NCBI GenBank assembly: GCA_032821775.1
Contig: JAVLRN010000010.1
Coordinates: forward strand, 930,001-994,000
Length of the DNA: 64,000 bases
From: Sanguinoderma infundibulare
Taxonomy: Eukaryota > Basidiomycota > Agaricomycetes > Polyporales > Polyporaceae
Reading direction: 5' to 3'
Shown here: in pieces, positions 23,307 to 35,225 of the stretch
Position numbering within the stretch: position 1 is the stretch's first letter
How the letters are laid out: each line of letters starts with the position of its first letter
The notes under the pieces: generated by a model
Database searches by the model: none
What the model was told of the DNA's origin: nothing
The model's input: only the letters and a program-made list of their open reading frames with translations
Position numbers and translations under genes: made by a program

Positions 23307-25281
23307 CGTCGAGCGTGTCCTCGTGGGCTGTTGTTGGGGAGATGGGGGTAGGAGACAAGACGCAAATTGCAGGGACAGGTAGCGCGCGGGGAGAAAAGAG
23401 GAATTTGGGCGATTCCGAGATTAGGATTCGGGGACAAGACAGGCCTCTTCGGCTGTCGATCTTGAGAAGGCTGTCGATCGCGATGCAGGCGGCAGAACGC
23501 GGGGTGTGTAGCACAGGCAGCAACCCCAGGAGGCCTAGGGCTGGCTTATACGCACTTGTGCCGCTCACCTCGAGACCTGTGTCTAAGCACCCTCGGTTAG
23601 AAACTGACCTGACAGCTCCCCCTTCTGTCGTAGCCGTCGTTTTCGATCGCCATGGACCCGCCATGGACTCGCTATCCCTTAGTAGCCACCACGAAAAAGA
23701 GATCGGTTTTTTGCTTTTTGCAAATCCGCGATCTCCGTTTAGGCGCTGATTTTGCATTGACTTCTCCGTTCTCCCGACATAAGGAAGGTCCCTTCGAGCA
23801 TGCATGCAATTGTTTTCGACCAGAACGGGGTACGCATTGCGATACTTGGATAACGTACGGAACGCACATGGAATAGGTACTTTGTCGAACGCTCTATTCA
23901 TTTCCAGACAATGTTGCTGAACCTACCAACGCTGCCTCACATGCTCCTGCACTGTGTCGCCGTACCGACAGAGCTATATAGACTTTCACTTCCACTCTCC
24001 CGCACGTCTGTAAAGAGGGCGAGTGGCCACACATTAATGACTTACCGTCTGAATCTCCGTGGCAGAGATGAACTTCGCGCGGGTGTTCGACGTACATGCA
24101 TACAACTGTTCTCCTTTGTTCCTGAGCCGAAAGGGACGCGAACACGACTGCCGGACTGACCGTGAATACAGATGGACATGCCCAAACAGGGCAACCTGTG
24201 TAAAGGTAGTGGATAACGCAGATCCACGGATCCGGGGTTATCTCCGTGCTCTTTATTAAGACATTGACCTAGAAAAATGGCTACAAGCGAAGGATGTGAG
24301 CGGTATGAGGCAGAGGAGATGGGGAGATGGTTCCATGTGTCCCGAAGGGAACCCATGTACCTGATGGACGAAATCGTCTGGACGAGCTGGATGACGTTGT
24401 GCTTTTCCCGTAAGTGGGATGATGGCCTGAAGGACTGTCGCTTGCCCGAGTCGCCGTATCTGGAAGCTTGCGCATCTCGTTCGCAATTTTCCGGGTTTGA
24501 CGTTGATATGCGGAAAGCTCTGGGTGATAGCAAGGTGCGTGATCGTATTTTTGAGACGCCATTGTCATGATCTGTCGCTAGGTGTTCTGCATGGGATGCC
24601 CTTGACGGACGTGGTTACAGATCGATCGGGTGACTATACGAAACAGGGATATCTTCAGCTTCAACTTCAACGTTCGCCTAGACGGGGTCCGGCACTCTGG
24701 ACGTCTCCAGAGGCCGAGATCATACCATATTGACAGATATCAGGTGGGGATCTCAACAGATTGTGGATATCAGCGAGCTCTCGTCAATGGTAACAGGACG
24801 AGAACACGGTGTAATACAGCGAAGTCATCAAATACTCGAACCATCGAGATGAACCATCCGGGGAGCATCCCTATTCTAGATTCTTTGTCCCACCCTCACC
24901 CCGCCCTGCACCGAGGCCCTGTGCTCCCCACCGATTGTCGACCCTCATCATCCTGCAGGACGACGAATGGAAACGCGATACCGTGACTCCATTGCTGCGT
25001 TGTGCACTGCAATTCGCAGTCATGTTATCGCCCAAGCTCACCGGTGAATTAGCAGTCTGGACCTCTCGATGACCGGTCGCTGCCCGTCCGAAAGCGCCGT
25101 TGGTCTTGGTATGTTAGGAGCGGCGCTCGCGACACTGCTGCCAGCGTAAGTTGAACAGCACGGGCCCATTGCAACTGAGCTCGACCCAAGCTGCTACTTA
25201 GTCCAAAGTCATGACCATCTCCGTCTCCACCTGGATCTGTGTCGCCCGGGACTCGGAGCGTGCACTGTCTCCAAAGTTCGA
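23307..25281. other. intergenic, about 2 kb, no gene recognised
   Basis: Contains only short unsupported open frames. No tRNA, conserved domain or clear repeat seen. Confidence 0.4.
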
Positions 25282-27103
25282 CTACGTGGGAGATGGTCTC
25301 TGGAGAGGAACCGGGACGGCAAGGTTTGGGCCCGTGGTCGTGTGTCTCGCAAAAGTGAAGCTGCTGCCGATCGAGGGCTTGACGGCGGCCTCGCGTAGGT
25401 TGAGGAGCACGCGCGAGCAGAGGGAGGAGTGGATGACGCGGGCGGGTCTGGCGGGGAGGAAGAAATATCAGATGTGAGCGGGAGAAAGCGTTCAGGCGTA
25501 TTGGATGGGCCCGCACATTTGCAAAGTGGTCTTGGCGGCTTCCTGTAGGAGAACGGCGTCAGCCGGCGCGTGCCGCTCGATCGAGGAAACCCTACTTACC
25601 GGTGCCAAAAGCATCATGCAGAGGTTGGCGACGGTGAGTACTGTGTGAATAGTATGACATATGAGCTTCTCGTGCTTTTGAAGACTGTGTTAATGGACGA
25701 GATTTACCGAACATGACCAGGAAAAAGTAGGTTCCTGAAGCAACAACGGTCAGCGATCGAACCTCTCGCCTCCGGAGCTGGCCAAGAGGATACTCACCGT
25801 CACGGTACATTGTCCGTACCAGGACCGAACGTCTTGAACCCTTAACTACAAAGTCGTCCAGACACAGGTCAGCATCATTGGGTGGGAGATGCCAGGACAA
25901 AAGAACGTAGGCCCACCGTACGTCTGCCATTGCTTGAAGATCGTTAGTCCTACAACAACTGCACAAAAGGACGGGGGACAAAGATTCATGAGCAACCCTT
26001 CGGCGCATAGTCTGCCGGATGTGCGCCAAACATACCAGTTTCCGAGACAAGAATGCACGCCGTCATCGGCCACGCCTCTCGAGTCTGTCCGCAGGGCAAA
26101 CAGCCGATGAAGTGCGAGAGCGCAGGGTCGACTGTATCGAGATCAGTGTCGATCGAGGAACACCGGCGTAGAGTGGTACACACAGACGAGCCCGTTGAGG
26201 TACCAGGTGAGGCACCAGAACGACGGTATTATGAGGCAGACCATAAGCGCAGCGAGCGCGACGCAGATACATCGGCTGAAGTCGTATAGGGCGAGTGTCC
26301 GTGCGACGAGGATGACTGCATGGAAAAGCGAGGACGTCAGACGGGAGGGGCGCGCGGGGTTCCTTTGGACGCACATTCAGAAGCGTACGTTCCGACAGCG
26401 TAGATATCTGTGAGTGTTGCATGAGATGACGCGATGGAACCGGAGGTCAGGAGACACTTACAGCTTAGAGCTTTTATGCGTCGATGGCAAGACTGATCGA
26501 GGATTCGCATGTCAGTTTGGTGGAGGGAACGAGACCATCCAAGCTCAATCTACCTCAAGTTTGCTTGTGCCGCTGGCAACTATTCCAAATCAGCACCGTC
26601 GTCGATGAGTTCCGAACAGCAGAAACGCGTTCTCACCGGATATACTCAACGTCGTGTCGAGTAGGGGCGAGTAACGATTGATAAGGTAGATGACCTTCAT
26701 GACTGTCCACCGCGCGGGCCAGATATACTTCAACTGCAAGACGTCGTGAGTAGGCCTCTTGTCGCGCAGCCGGAAATTCGACTATATTACCTCCTCTTCT
26801 ATCGTCGACATGACCTCGAGAGCCTAGCCCACATTTGCGGTTACCCCTGTGCACATGCAACAAGAAAAGGCCATGCATACCCAGAAAGTCAAGGATACGA
26901 CTGGAAACGCCCGGTATGTGAGCGGCCGGACATCGTCGTGGGACATATCGCGATGCACTCACCATGGGTGTACTGGCCAAGGTCGTATCCGCCGTTAGTG
27001 AACTGCACATACTGGCAGCAAGTTCGAGACACACCTTGACTACCTGCACGAAATACAACTGGTCGAAGAAATGGTCCAGTATGGACACGATGGACGACGC
27101 CAT
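25282..27103 (-). CDS. DUF6533-like seven-helix integral membrane protein
   Basis: Member of the large basidiomycete family of multi-pass proteins with a DUF6533 N-terminus; biochemical function unknown. Signature pieces appear in order on the minus strand: hydrophobic SLTFWVCMAF, then KYIWPARWTVMKVIYLINRYSP (the DUF6533 hallmark), ARTLALYDFSRCICVALA, EAWPMTACILVSETV, VVGLTIFKQWQTY, GTYFFLVMF, VLTVANLCMMLLAP and finally SSLCSRVLLNLREAA. The 3' exons are well defined: 25917-25958, 25798-25845, 25708-25734, 25600-25640, 25517-25542, 25282-25447, all in phase. The 5' half has many tiny exons that I could not join with confidence. The start at 27103 (MASSIVSIL) is a proposal. Whether the gene is intact in the middle (about 26150-26650) is uncertain. 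Confidence 0.7.
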
Positions 27104-28484
27104 GTACCACAATTCGTTTCGACACCAAATGAGTGGAGAGTGGAGTCCCAAAACGGCGCACGTGAGGAAGGGGAGAACCAAGGGGCTTTGGTGCTTGATT
27201 GTGGGCTCGCAGGACCAGACGGAATCAGACAATGCCCTTAGCCCGTAGTTCAGCGTAATGGGAGAGAAGTGCAGCGTCTCCGACAGCAGACAGCGCAGGG
27301 GGGAGGGGAAGGAGGCATAGCGCACTCATAGCACGAGGTATATGAACAGGTCACTACGTTTATAATAAGAACCAGTGCGGCAGTCGCACAGTGTTAGCGT
27401 GCGTGCCGCGTGCTCGCAGCTCATCCAACAGTGGCAGATGCTATTGCCATAAACCAAATCGGGGTCGAGACGGGATGGGTGACATCGGGTGGAGGGCGGC
27501 GCGTGCGCCACATCAATGTGGGCGTTTCACTGTCAGACGAGCTACGCGGAAAGTTGTGTCGTCCTCAGGCTTCAGGCTTCAGCAATGAAGCTCGGGCTCA
27601 ACCTTTCCGCAATCCTAGATCTTTGGGAGGAAAATGAGGACATCGAACCAACCCAGTTGGATCGCCTCAGCATCAGTTGAATATTCCGCCCTATACGGAA
27701 AGATGAGCCCGGAACCGGCTCTTCGCCAAGGATGCATCTTAGCGTCTGTGGCGGCGAGACCAATCAGTTGGCCTCTCTAGCATTGATCTCGGGTCGATCA
27801 CCAGAGGTGTCTGATTGCTAAATGAGCTCGGTGTATATAGATGTCCTATTAGATCTGGGAGAACTATTACGACTGACGTACCAGGAAGGAGGGATCGTGT
27901 TTTCAGGAGACAGACTGCATTTAAGTAGTCGGCATAGTTTGATTCGCGCAACCGTTCTGTCTGCTCGTCCCTGACGCCTGAGGTCTGTGCGCTGGCTGTT
28001 GCCAAGTCGGAGGACGCGATCTCGCATCCACGGCACAGAACGTTACCAATTGCATGCAAAGTTATTCAGCTTCCATGTCAGTCACCAACAAGAACCGTTC
28101 ATCGTGAGTGGCAACGCTCACCGTCATCATCCGATAATTATAACAGATACGAGTTGACCACGCGCCACGGGGTCGAAATTCCAGTCTGACAGATACTCTT
28201 GAACAACGTAGGTCGATACATCGTGAGTTCAGCTAAAGAGTTAGAATAGCAAAGGTAAACGATGGGGGCTTTTCTGCATGCGTTCAACAGGAAATCGTCA
28301 CCGCTCGGCGGGGACCAGTGATCTTCCCACGATCGGCTGACATACGATAAAACGTCTCCAAATACGGGCAACTGCGCACAATATCTTCCCTCCCCCAACT
28401 GCCCATCGGATCTAAGTCTAGGATACAACTACTCATCGCGACCGTGCAGCTAGTATTGTATTCCCGCGACAAGCAAGCGGTGCT
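27104..28484. other. intergenic, no gene recognised
   Basis: Between the DUF6533-like gene and a P450. Only unsupported open frames on both strands. Confidence 0.4.
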
Positions 28485-30563
28485 TCACTCGCTCCGAATT
28501 GCTTCTAGGATAAGTGCCTCTGCCCGTGCAAACCGCGGCTTGATTGCACAGCGACAATCGTCGGGGTATCTTCAATCAGACAGAGGTCAGTATTTTATCT
28601 CCATGCTCGCAGGTAGAGGTAGCACTGACGATACGAGACCGTCACTCATCTGGGGCTCGATGTCGATGCGCTTGCCGTGTTCGTCTACAGGCGGACTGAA
28701 GTCGAAGACATGCAAGATTGTCGCGATGTTGATGAACAGCGACGATTCGGCAAAGTGGCGGCCAGGACAGATCCTGGATCGTGGTAAGGTGGTGAGCGAG
28801 CGACGTAAGAGCCTTCGCGTGCGTAGGGACTTACCTCCGCCCAAAGCCAAAGACGAACATAGACGGGTTGCGCAGGGTGGGGTCGATCTTCCCGTCTCGG
28901 ATGAATCGTTCCGGCCGGTACTCGTCTGGGTTTTCATAGACTTCCGGATCATGCATACAAGCCCTGTGAGTTCCGTCTTTAGTCCAGCTCCCGGACGATA
29001 TCGACAACGTCGATAACACGCACCAGATGTTTGGAAGTAGCACCGTCCCGGCGGGAATGAAGTAGCCTCGGAACTCATCATCGGCCGTGGTGGCATGGGG
29101 AACACTGAGTGGCAACACATTCTGCCAACGCAGGGACTCCTTGACGATCGCATTGATGTAGACAAGTGATTCTTTGTCTTCGAAGTTTGGAAGCCGATGT
29201 GGACCGACGACGGCATCCAGTTCGGTATGCGCCTTCTTCAAGATGTCCGGATAGAGCGACATGGCAAGGCACATGGTCTGCATTGTAGAGTACATCTAGG
29301 GATTTGTGAGTCAGTTTTATATACCGTAGCGCTTGGAAATGAACTGACCGTGTCGGAACCCGCTTCGACAGCGACCGCTGCGACATTCTGGATGACATCT
29401 TCCTCATCCTCCGCGGAGGAGTCTTCTACGTCCCTGTGCTGCCAAATCTTCTGGAGCAGCTTCCCTACGACAGAACGCTGACCTTCTGCCTCGTCCCGCA
29501 TCTGCGATCGACGTATGTTAGTTAACACCCACTTCCATGGCCGCGTGGCGAATAAACGTGGGGCACGCATCAGCCGGAGAAGCTTACCATAGCATTCTTG
29601 ACCTGGTTGAATGGCGCGATCTTCAAAAACCTGGCCACATCTATCCACTTTGGGCTCTTCTCTCGCAACTCAGTTCCGAGGAAGTAGGAAGGGAGATAGC
29701 GCAGCCAAGGCAGGAACTCAACAAGGAACTTCCCGGGCACGAGGCCCTGTGACACTCCGTCTTGAGTAAGGTCGACGATTTCCATGAGCTTCTCGATATC
29801 TTGCTCCTCCTCAAGGTTGAAGAGAATCTTCATCATTGCAGCCATGAACGTGCTTCACACACCTGTCAGCCTGAGCTCAAAGGTTGGGGATTGAGCGTGG
29901 AGGACTTACTACCGGATGTGGTCCTTGAAGTGGGACGGATCTCTCAGGAGCCTCCTGAGGAACTTGTGACATGCCATCCGTTGAATAGGCTTGTACTCTG
30001 CGGAGATAGTGGGGTGGAAGTACTGCCAGAACGTCCGGCGGTGGCGCCGCCACAGTTGGCCGTACGGCATGAACGCGAGGATGAAGTCCGTGCCGGTCCT
30101 GTGAACCACATGAGTACGCGTGGACATGGAGAGGGTGGACGAACTCACAGTTCGAGAAGAACGGTCTGCTTGCGATCGGAGGTATTCGCGGCTCGCTTCT
30201 CGAGATATTCGAAGATGACGTCGTGGCTCCCGAGGACGAGGATGTGCTGCCCGAGGGCTTCGAGGTGCAAGATGTCCCCTGTCGATGACGCACAAAGTGT
30301 TGAGTGACTAGTACAATGTAACCGGTATCTGGTGGGTGCTTACCGTATTTCAAGCAGAGATCACGATAGCCCTCCCAGGCCTTAACCTTGGGCAAGTCAT
30401 GCACATTGCCGAGCAGCGGGAGAGGATCTGGACCAGGAGGGAGGGGGCGTCCTCGGGTACGAGCGCGCCAGCTGAGGACAGAGCGGATGTAGCGGTACAC
30501 GAGCAACAATAGGACGAGTGCCACCGCCGTCGACACAGTTACAAACGGCTCCCCGGTGTTCAT
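28485..30563 (-). CDS. cytochrome P450 monooxygenase (copy 4)
   Basis: Intact P450 of the same subfamily but more distant. Exons: 30344-30563, 30149-30278, 29910-30098, 29588-29852, 29349-29501, 29024-29295, 28835-28963, 28630-28773, 28485-28569; 1,587 nt, 528 residues. Motifs: anchor helix, RPLPPGPDPLPLLGN, AGSDT, ESLR (ExxR), YRPERF, FGFGRRICPGRH. The small I-helix exon found in the other copies is fused here with the preceding exon, so one intron is missing. The heme-loop intron has a normal GT donor (GGAG/GTAAGT). Start taken at MNTGEPF because the upstream in-frame codon is not ATG. Substrate unknown. Confidence 0.9.
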
Positions 30564-32556
30564 GGTCGATAGCAAGCTGTGGATATGGGCCAAGTGATGC
30601 AGGGGGGCTTTTATCTACACAACGCCGCGACAGGCCGCTCCATAAAGAACTTTCTCCCCGATGCAGCATGCTCGGCACATATGAACGGATACATCACTCA
30701 CGCATTACTTCCGGATAGCAAAAGCAAGGCGCCATTCGCTGGCGAGGAGCGGCGCAGACCTGCAACTCGGACCAGACGCCTTCCACACAGGAGCACCAGA
30801 ATCATTGCTCCATGAGCAATAATCTCTTTGTGGAGTCTAACTTTCTTAGCACGTCCATTGGGATTGAATGTATGTTGGATTGGCGTCCATGTATAGTATT
30901 GGATGTCCCTCTGTCCGTACCACACATCGGTGAGTACCTGGGAGCCCTGGGACCTGATACAGTAAAGCACGTACCCTCTGGATGCGAGACGACTTTTTTA
31001 GTATCAGCTTATCCGTTTGAGCGGAACCAATTTCCCGGTACCTGTCGACAACGGTGTCATATTCAAGGTTTACTAGCGGAACACACGCACCACAGGATAG
31101 CTGGGCGCGCTTGCCAAGCGGCCAGCTGATGTCGAAGACGCGCACATCGCATACCCGCAATACCCGATACTCATATCCATGAAGTTCTTCGGAAGCCGAG
31201 TCTGAATGCAGAGAGATAGCACAGGCTCCGATCAAGCTTCTTTTCTAGTATGAAGCACTATAGGCGGAAGTCTTCAGGATTCACGTCGGTCTCTGGACCA
31301 AGCAAGACTTCTTAGGAATTTCGGCTAACTGCAGGGCAGCCACGATGGCGTGCATCAAAGCAGAACCATGCGTGCGGCACGAATGGATAGCCCTGAAGGT
31401 CCTCGTCAGCTGTGCGGTGAAGCACCCCAAACGGCGGCACGACGTGCCACTTCAGCAGGGATGACGTACACTGCGAGCCGCTCTCCTTGGTTGTGAAGAC
31501 AATCGCGTTCGGATAGAAGTCAACCGGGACGCTCGCCTGTGAAATCGCGATTTCGCCCGGCTGGCACCAAGCGAAATTGAGGATAGCTCCAAGGATGGCT
31601 GCATGTGCGCCGTCAGCGCGCTACAGTTCAAACCAATGAGAAAACACTAGGACGCACCGGCGTAAAAACTCAGAATTAGGTTTCGGGGATTCGTCAAGCA
31701 GACGTGGCAATCATGGGGTGCTTCTCGAGTCATTCGCACGGTGACTTCGGCATCCGCTAGGAAGCCAATGTCGGACCGAGAATTTCGATGCCTGAGGTCA
31801 TGATGTCACCTGCACAGAAAGTAAGGCGACAAGAACCAGAACTATGAGATATACGCCGTCACATTTCATACTCACAATGTTGTCAGCACACGTTTTGACA
31901 CGGGGCGCCAGGCCTGATGTTCCGAGCGTCCAGCTCGAAATAGTTCTCGACCACGAACAGCCGCATCAGATCAGGAGGTAGCGGTCATCCGGGAGAAGAT
32001 CATTCCATTGTACTCAATGAGGTGCTGGTGACCGGACGGATATGGATGTGGAAGGAGAGCGGGCCCACGGCGGTCATGACAGCCAACGTCCAAAGCTGCA
32101 GGTTCATCTGAGGTTTGGCCGCAGTCGCGATATCGAATCCCTTTGTATTGTAAGCCTAGGATGAATAGCAGAGCGTCAGTACGGGCCGGATCTGAACACG
32201 TCCCAGAATCTACATCGGAGTCCGCGGGGATCCACAGTGCCGTATCATGCCAGATTCACCAGGGAAGAACGGGTGCAGCAACACTGAGGCGGGGAAAGAG
32301 GGCTCCAGATATACTCCGCATCATGGCACTGTGGTATTGAATTGCTAGCGAAGGTTGAACCTGGCGCTAAGAGATTCCACTGGAGTTCACGAGACGTTCT
32401 GGCCACGGGACAGCTACTGTACATGGTTTGCGTCTGCTCTGCCTGTTCTCATACATCGCTTTCCGGGTACTGGACCAATTTCCACCAGATGGCAAGCCCA
32501 GCTGTTGAAGAGCATCCTGGCATAGGCGCAACAGATTACGTTGTGATACTTACCTT
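30564..32556. other. intergenic region with P450 debris
   Basis: About 2 kb between two P450 genes. Apart from the relic at about 31350-31560 no open frame is convincing; the rest is probably decayed sequence. Confidence 0.4.
31350..31560 (-). pseudogene. cytochrome P450 relic (K-helix region)
   Basis: The minus strand reads LLKWHVVPPFGVLHRTADED and then LQGYPFVPHAW, which corresponds to the stretch after the ExxR helix of P450s (typically RWHPVVPLGVPHR...GYFIPKGT). Upstream, YPNAIVFTTKES fits the preceding helix poorly. No complete exon, heme loop or splice pattern is left. It is more like other basidiomycete P450 families (HRTADED) than its intact neighbours, so it may derive from a different lost gene. 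Confidence 0.6.
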
Positions 32557-34681
32557 TCATTTGTTCGCCGCAGCGCGAGCTTCGGCAACACTGGAGCGTA
32601 TCAACGCTTCTGCAGCCGCCGACCGTAACCCAACGGTGCACCAGAGATGTTCCGGGTATCTAAAGACAACGAGCTCACACGGGAATTCATCACGAAATCG
32701 CCATAGTGGACATACGAAGTTATTCCGTCCGTCATCTTGTACTCGACCTTGATTAGCTTTCCGTCTTCCCCGACAGGCGGGCCAATATCGAACACGTGGA
32801 GGACCGACGCAACGTTGATGAAGAGCGCAGCCACTGCGAAATGACGGCCGGGACAGATTCTATATGCGCATCGCTTGTCAGTACGTCGCAATGCACTGGC
32901 CAGCATGTCAGTGACTCGCCTTCGACCATACCCGAATATGAATGAGACAGGGTCGCGAGCACCAGGATCAATCTTTCCGTCACGAATGAAACGTTCAGGT
33001 CGGAACTCCTCGGGCCTGTCGAACACTTCTGCATCGTGCATACAAGCCCTGCAGATGCTGTCTGCTCAGCATCCATACGAGACATTAAGAGGTACAGCGT
33101 ACCATGTCGCGGGTAGAAGAACGGTGCCAGCCGGAATGAAATAGCCGTTGAGTTCGTCATCCTCCGTAGTTGCGTGAGGCAGTCCCATGGGCAGCACAAC
33201 GTGCCACCGCATAGCCTCCCTGATGATAGCGTTGACATAGACTAGCGAGTCTTCATCGCTGAAGTCTGGCAGACGGTGGGGACCAACGACCGCGTCGAGT
33301 TCGGCCTGAGCCTTCCGTAGGACTTCCGGGTAGAGGGAGAGCGCCAAAACTACTGCCTGTAGGGTGGAAAAGACCTGAATGGCTTCACATCAGTAATGTT
33401 TTGAGAGTATGAAATCGAGCGCATATACCGTATCTACACCCGCTGAATAAAAGGAACCGTAAGTGAGTTATAGTTGGGATGATAATGACAAACGTTTACC
33501 TTCGTAAGCTATCATACCTACATTCTTCACGAGAGCCTCCGACTCGGAGCCGTCTTCAGTGAGCGCGTCTTCGTGTCGAGCAAATCGGGCCAGCAGCCGA
33601 GCTACGACCGACTCCGATGCTTCGCCTTGCGCCTGGGCACGACGGGATCATGTCTCGACAAGAGGTTCGATTCCAGATGTGATGGAACGTACCATCCGCG
33701 CCTTGCAGACCGAGTATGGCACCTCCTTCAATTTCCGCGCCGCTCGCGCCCACTTCGCCCACAGCTTTGGCGACTCTGCACCCGGGATCCAGGGCTGAAT
33801 GTACCGCAGGGAAGGCACGAGGTCGACAAGGAATTTGCCCGGAACCAGACCCTGAACGGCGCCTTCTACGGCCGCTTCAGCGATACGCACATATTCGTCA
33901 TCCTCGTCCTCAATCTCGATGTCGTACACAACCTTGAGTACGCTGGCCGCGAAGGAGCTGGAAAGCATCGCGTGCGAGTGCACTCAGCAAGGGGCGGCGA
34001 CGTGGGGGCGATAGGACTTACAAGCGAATGAGCTGCTTGAGTCGAGCAGGCTGGTCTAGGAGCTTGTCGAGGAACATGTGTGCAGCAGTACGCTGAGCAT
34101 GCTGGTAGTCGACGGAAGCGGCGCGGTTGAAGAGCTGCCAGAAGGCACGCCTGTGATCGCGCCACCCTTTACCATACGGCAAAAGCCCGAGTGTTTCGTC
34201 TTGCTCGATGCTGAGGCCGGAGGGGGATCACTAAGATTTCTTCTCAATGATACAGGTGGAGAAAGAGGCTCACAGTTGCATCACTGGAGACTGCTTCCGG
34301 TCTGAGGTGTTCGCGGCGCGCTTGTCGAGGTATTCGAAGATCACCTTGGCACTTCCGAGGACGACGATGGATTGCCCAAACGTCCGAAAGTGGATGATAC
34401 CCCCTCCATTCCACGCATAGAGTCAGTCGACATGGATACATCCTTGCGAACTGACGACGCTCACCAAGTTCCGCACATAGATCACGGTACGCCATCCAGG
34501 CATGGCGCGTAGGCATGTTGAAAAGATTTCCGACGACCGGCAGAGCCCTCGGGCCAGGAGGAAAGGGAAGACCGCGAGAGCGAGCGCGCCATTGAGTGGC
34601 AGATCGTATGTGCCAGAGAACGAGGATGATGAAGATCACTACCGCTGGGCTGATGAGGCTGGATTCTGTGAAAGCGTTCAT
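32557..34681 (-). CDS. cytochrome P450 monooxygenase (copy 3, inverted relative of the tandem pair)
   Basis: Very close to the tandem P450s at 7997 and 13030 but on the other strand about 20 kb away. Exons: 34465-34681, 34274-34403, 34022-34210, 33693-33957, 33500-33632, 33429-33442, 33103-33374, 32920-33048, 32716-32859, 32557-32659; 1,596 nt, 531 residues. Seen: PPGPRALPVVGN, AGVDT, EAMR, FRPERF, FGYGRRICPGRH. Exons 1-9 match copy 2 in length. Intron 8 has the same GC donor (AAG/GCGAGT). The N-terminus (MNAFTESSLISPA) differs from MDAVAGSSLISPA of the tandem pair, and the promoter retains a recognisable relative of the tandem-copy sequence with GTATAATG. No disabling change found; substrate unknown. 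Confidence 0.9.
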
Positions 34682-35225
34682 TGCACGAAGGGACGATTGA
34701 TACGCGAGAGCGTGGAAGAGGCGAGCATCGTCAACGGGCATTATACGGGTGCCCATGAGAATACAGAACGCACCAGAAACGAGGATTGCTCCCGCTCTAA
34801 CCCCTGTTATGCTTCTGGAATGGCCGTGGTAGGTATTGTGGTGTAGACGCAATTGGAGGTAACCTTCAACTTCGCGAATCCTATCAGCACCGGGGGCGAA
34901 TCGTGAGAGTGCGGCACCTAGCCCCGTGTTCTGAGAGTTGACTCAGCGACCTCGCACGGCTCGTTCGAAGACGCTTTCACACAAAGATATAATACACCGC
35001 TGAACGGTTCTGTTGGACGATGAGCTGGCAAATGTAGCACCGCAAGGGACGGCCATCTCACCCCCAGCGCTTCGCCGTGTCGCCGGTCCTAACAAACGAT
35101 GTATCGCATTCGAACCGGTTGTTCACCAGGCTTTCTGCCCACCACAGATTCCAGACAGGGCTGGTCAAGTTGCCAGAGATTGAGATTCCGCGGTAAGACT
35201 GTATATTCTGGCCAAGGTGCAGGTA
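34682..35225. other. intergenic, promoter of P450 copy 3
   Basis: The first about 80 nt next to 34681 resemble the promoters of the tandem P450s (GTATAATG...CGTTGAC). The remainder shows nothing recognisable. Confidence 0.45.

Noticed and set aside
34274..34410. Apparent one-base frameshift at exon 2 of the inverted P450
   Set aside because: Counting the run of G bases again showed that the AG acceptor includes one of them; the exon is 130 nt as in the paralogues.
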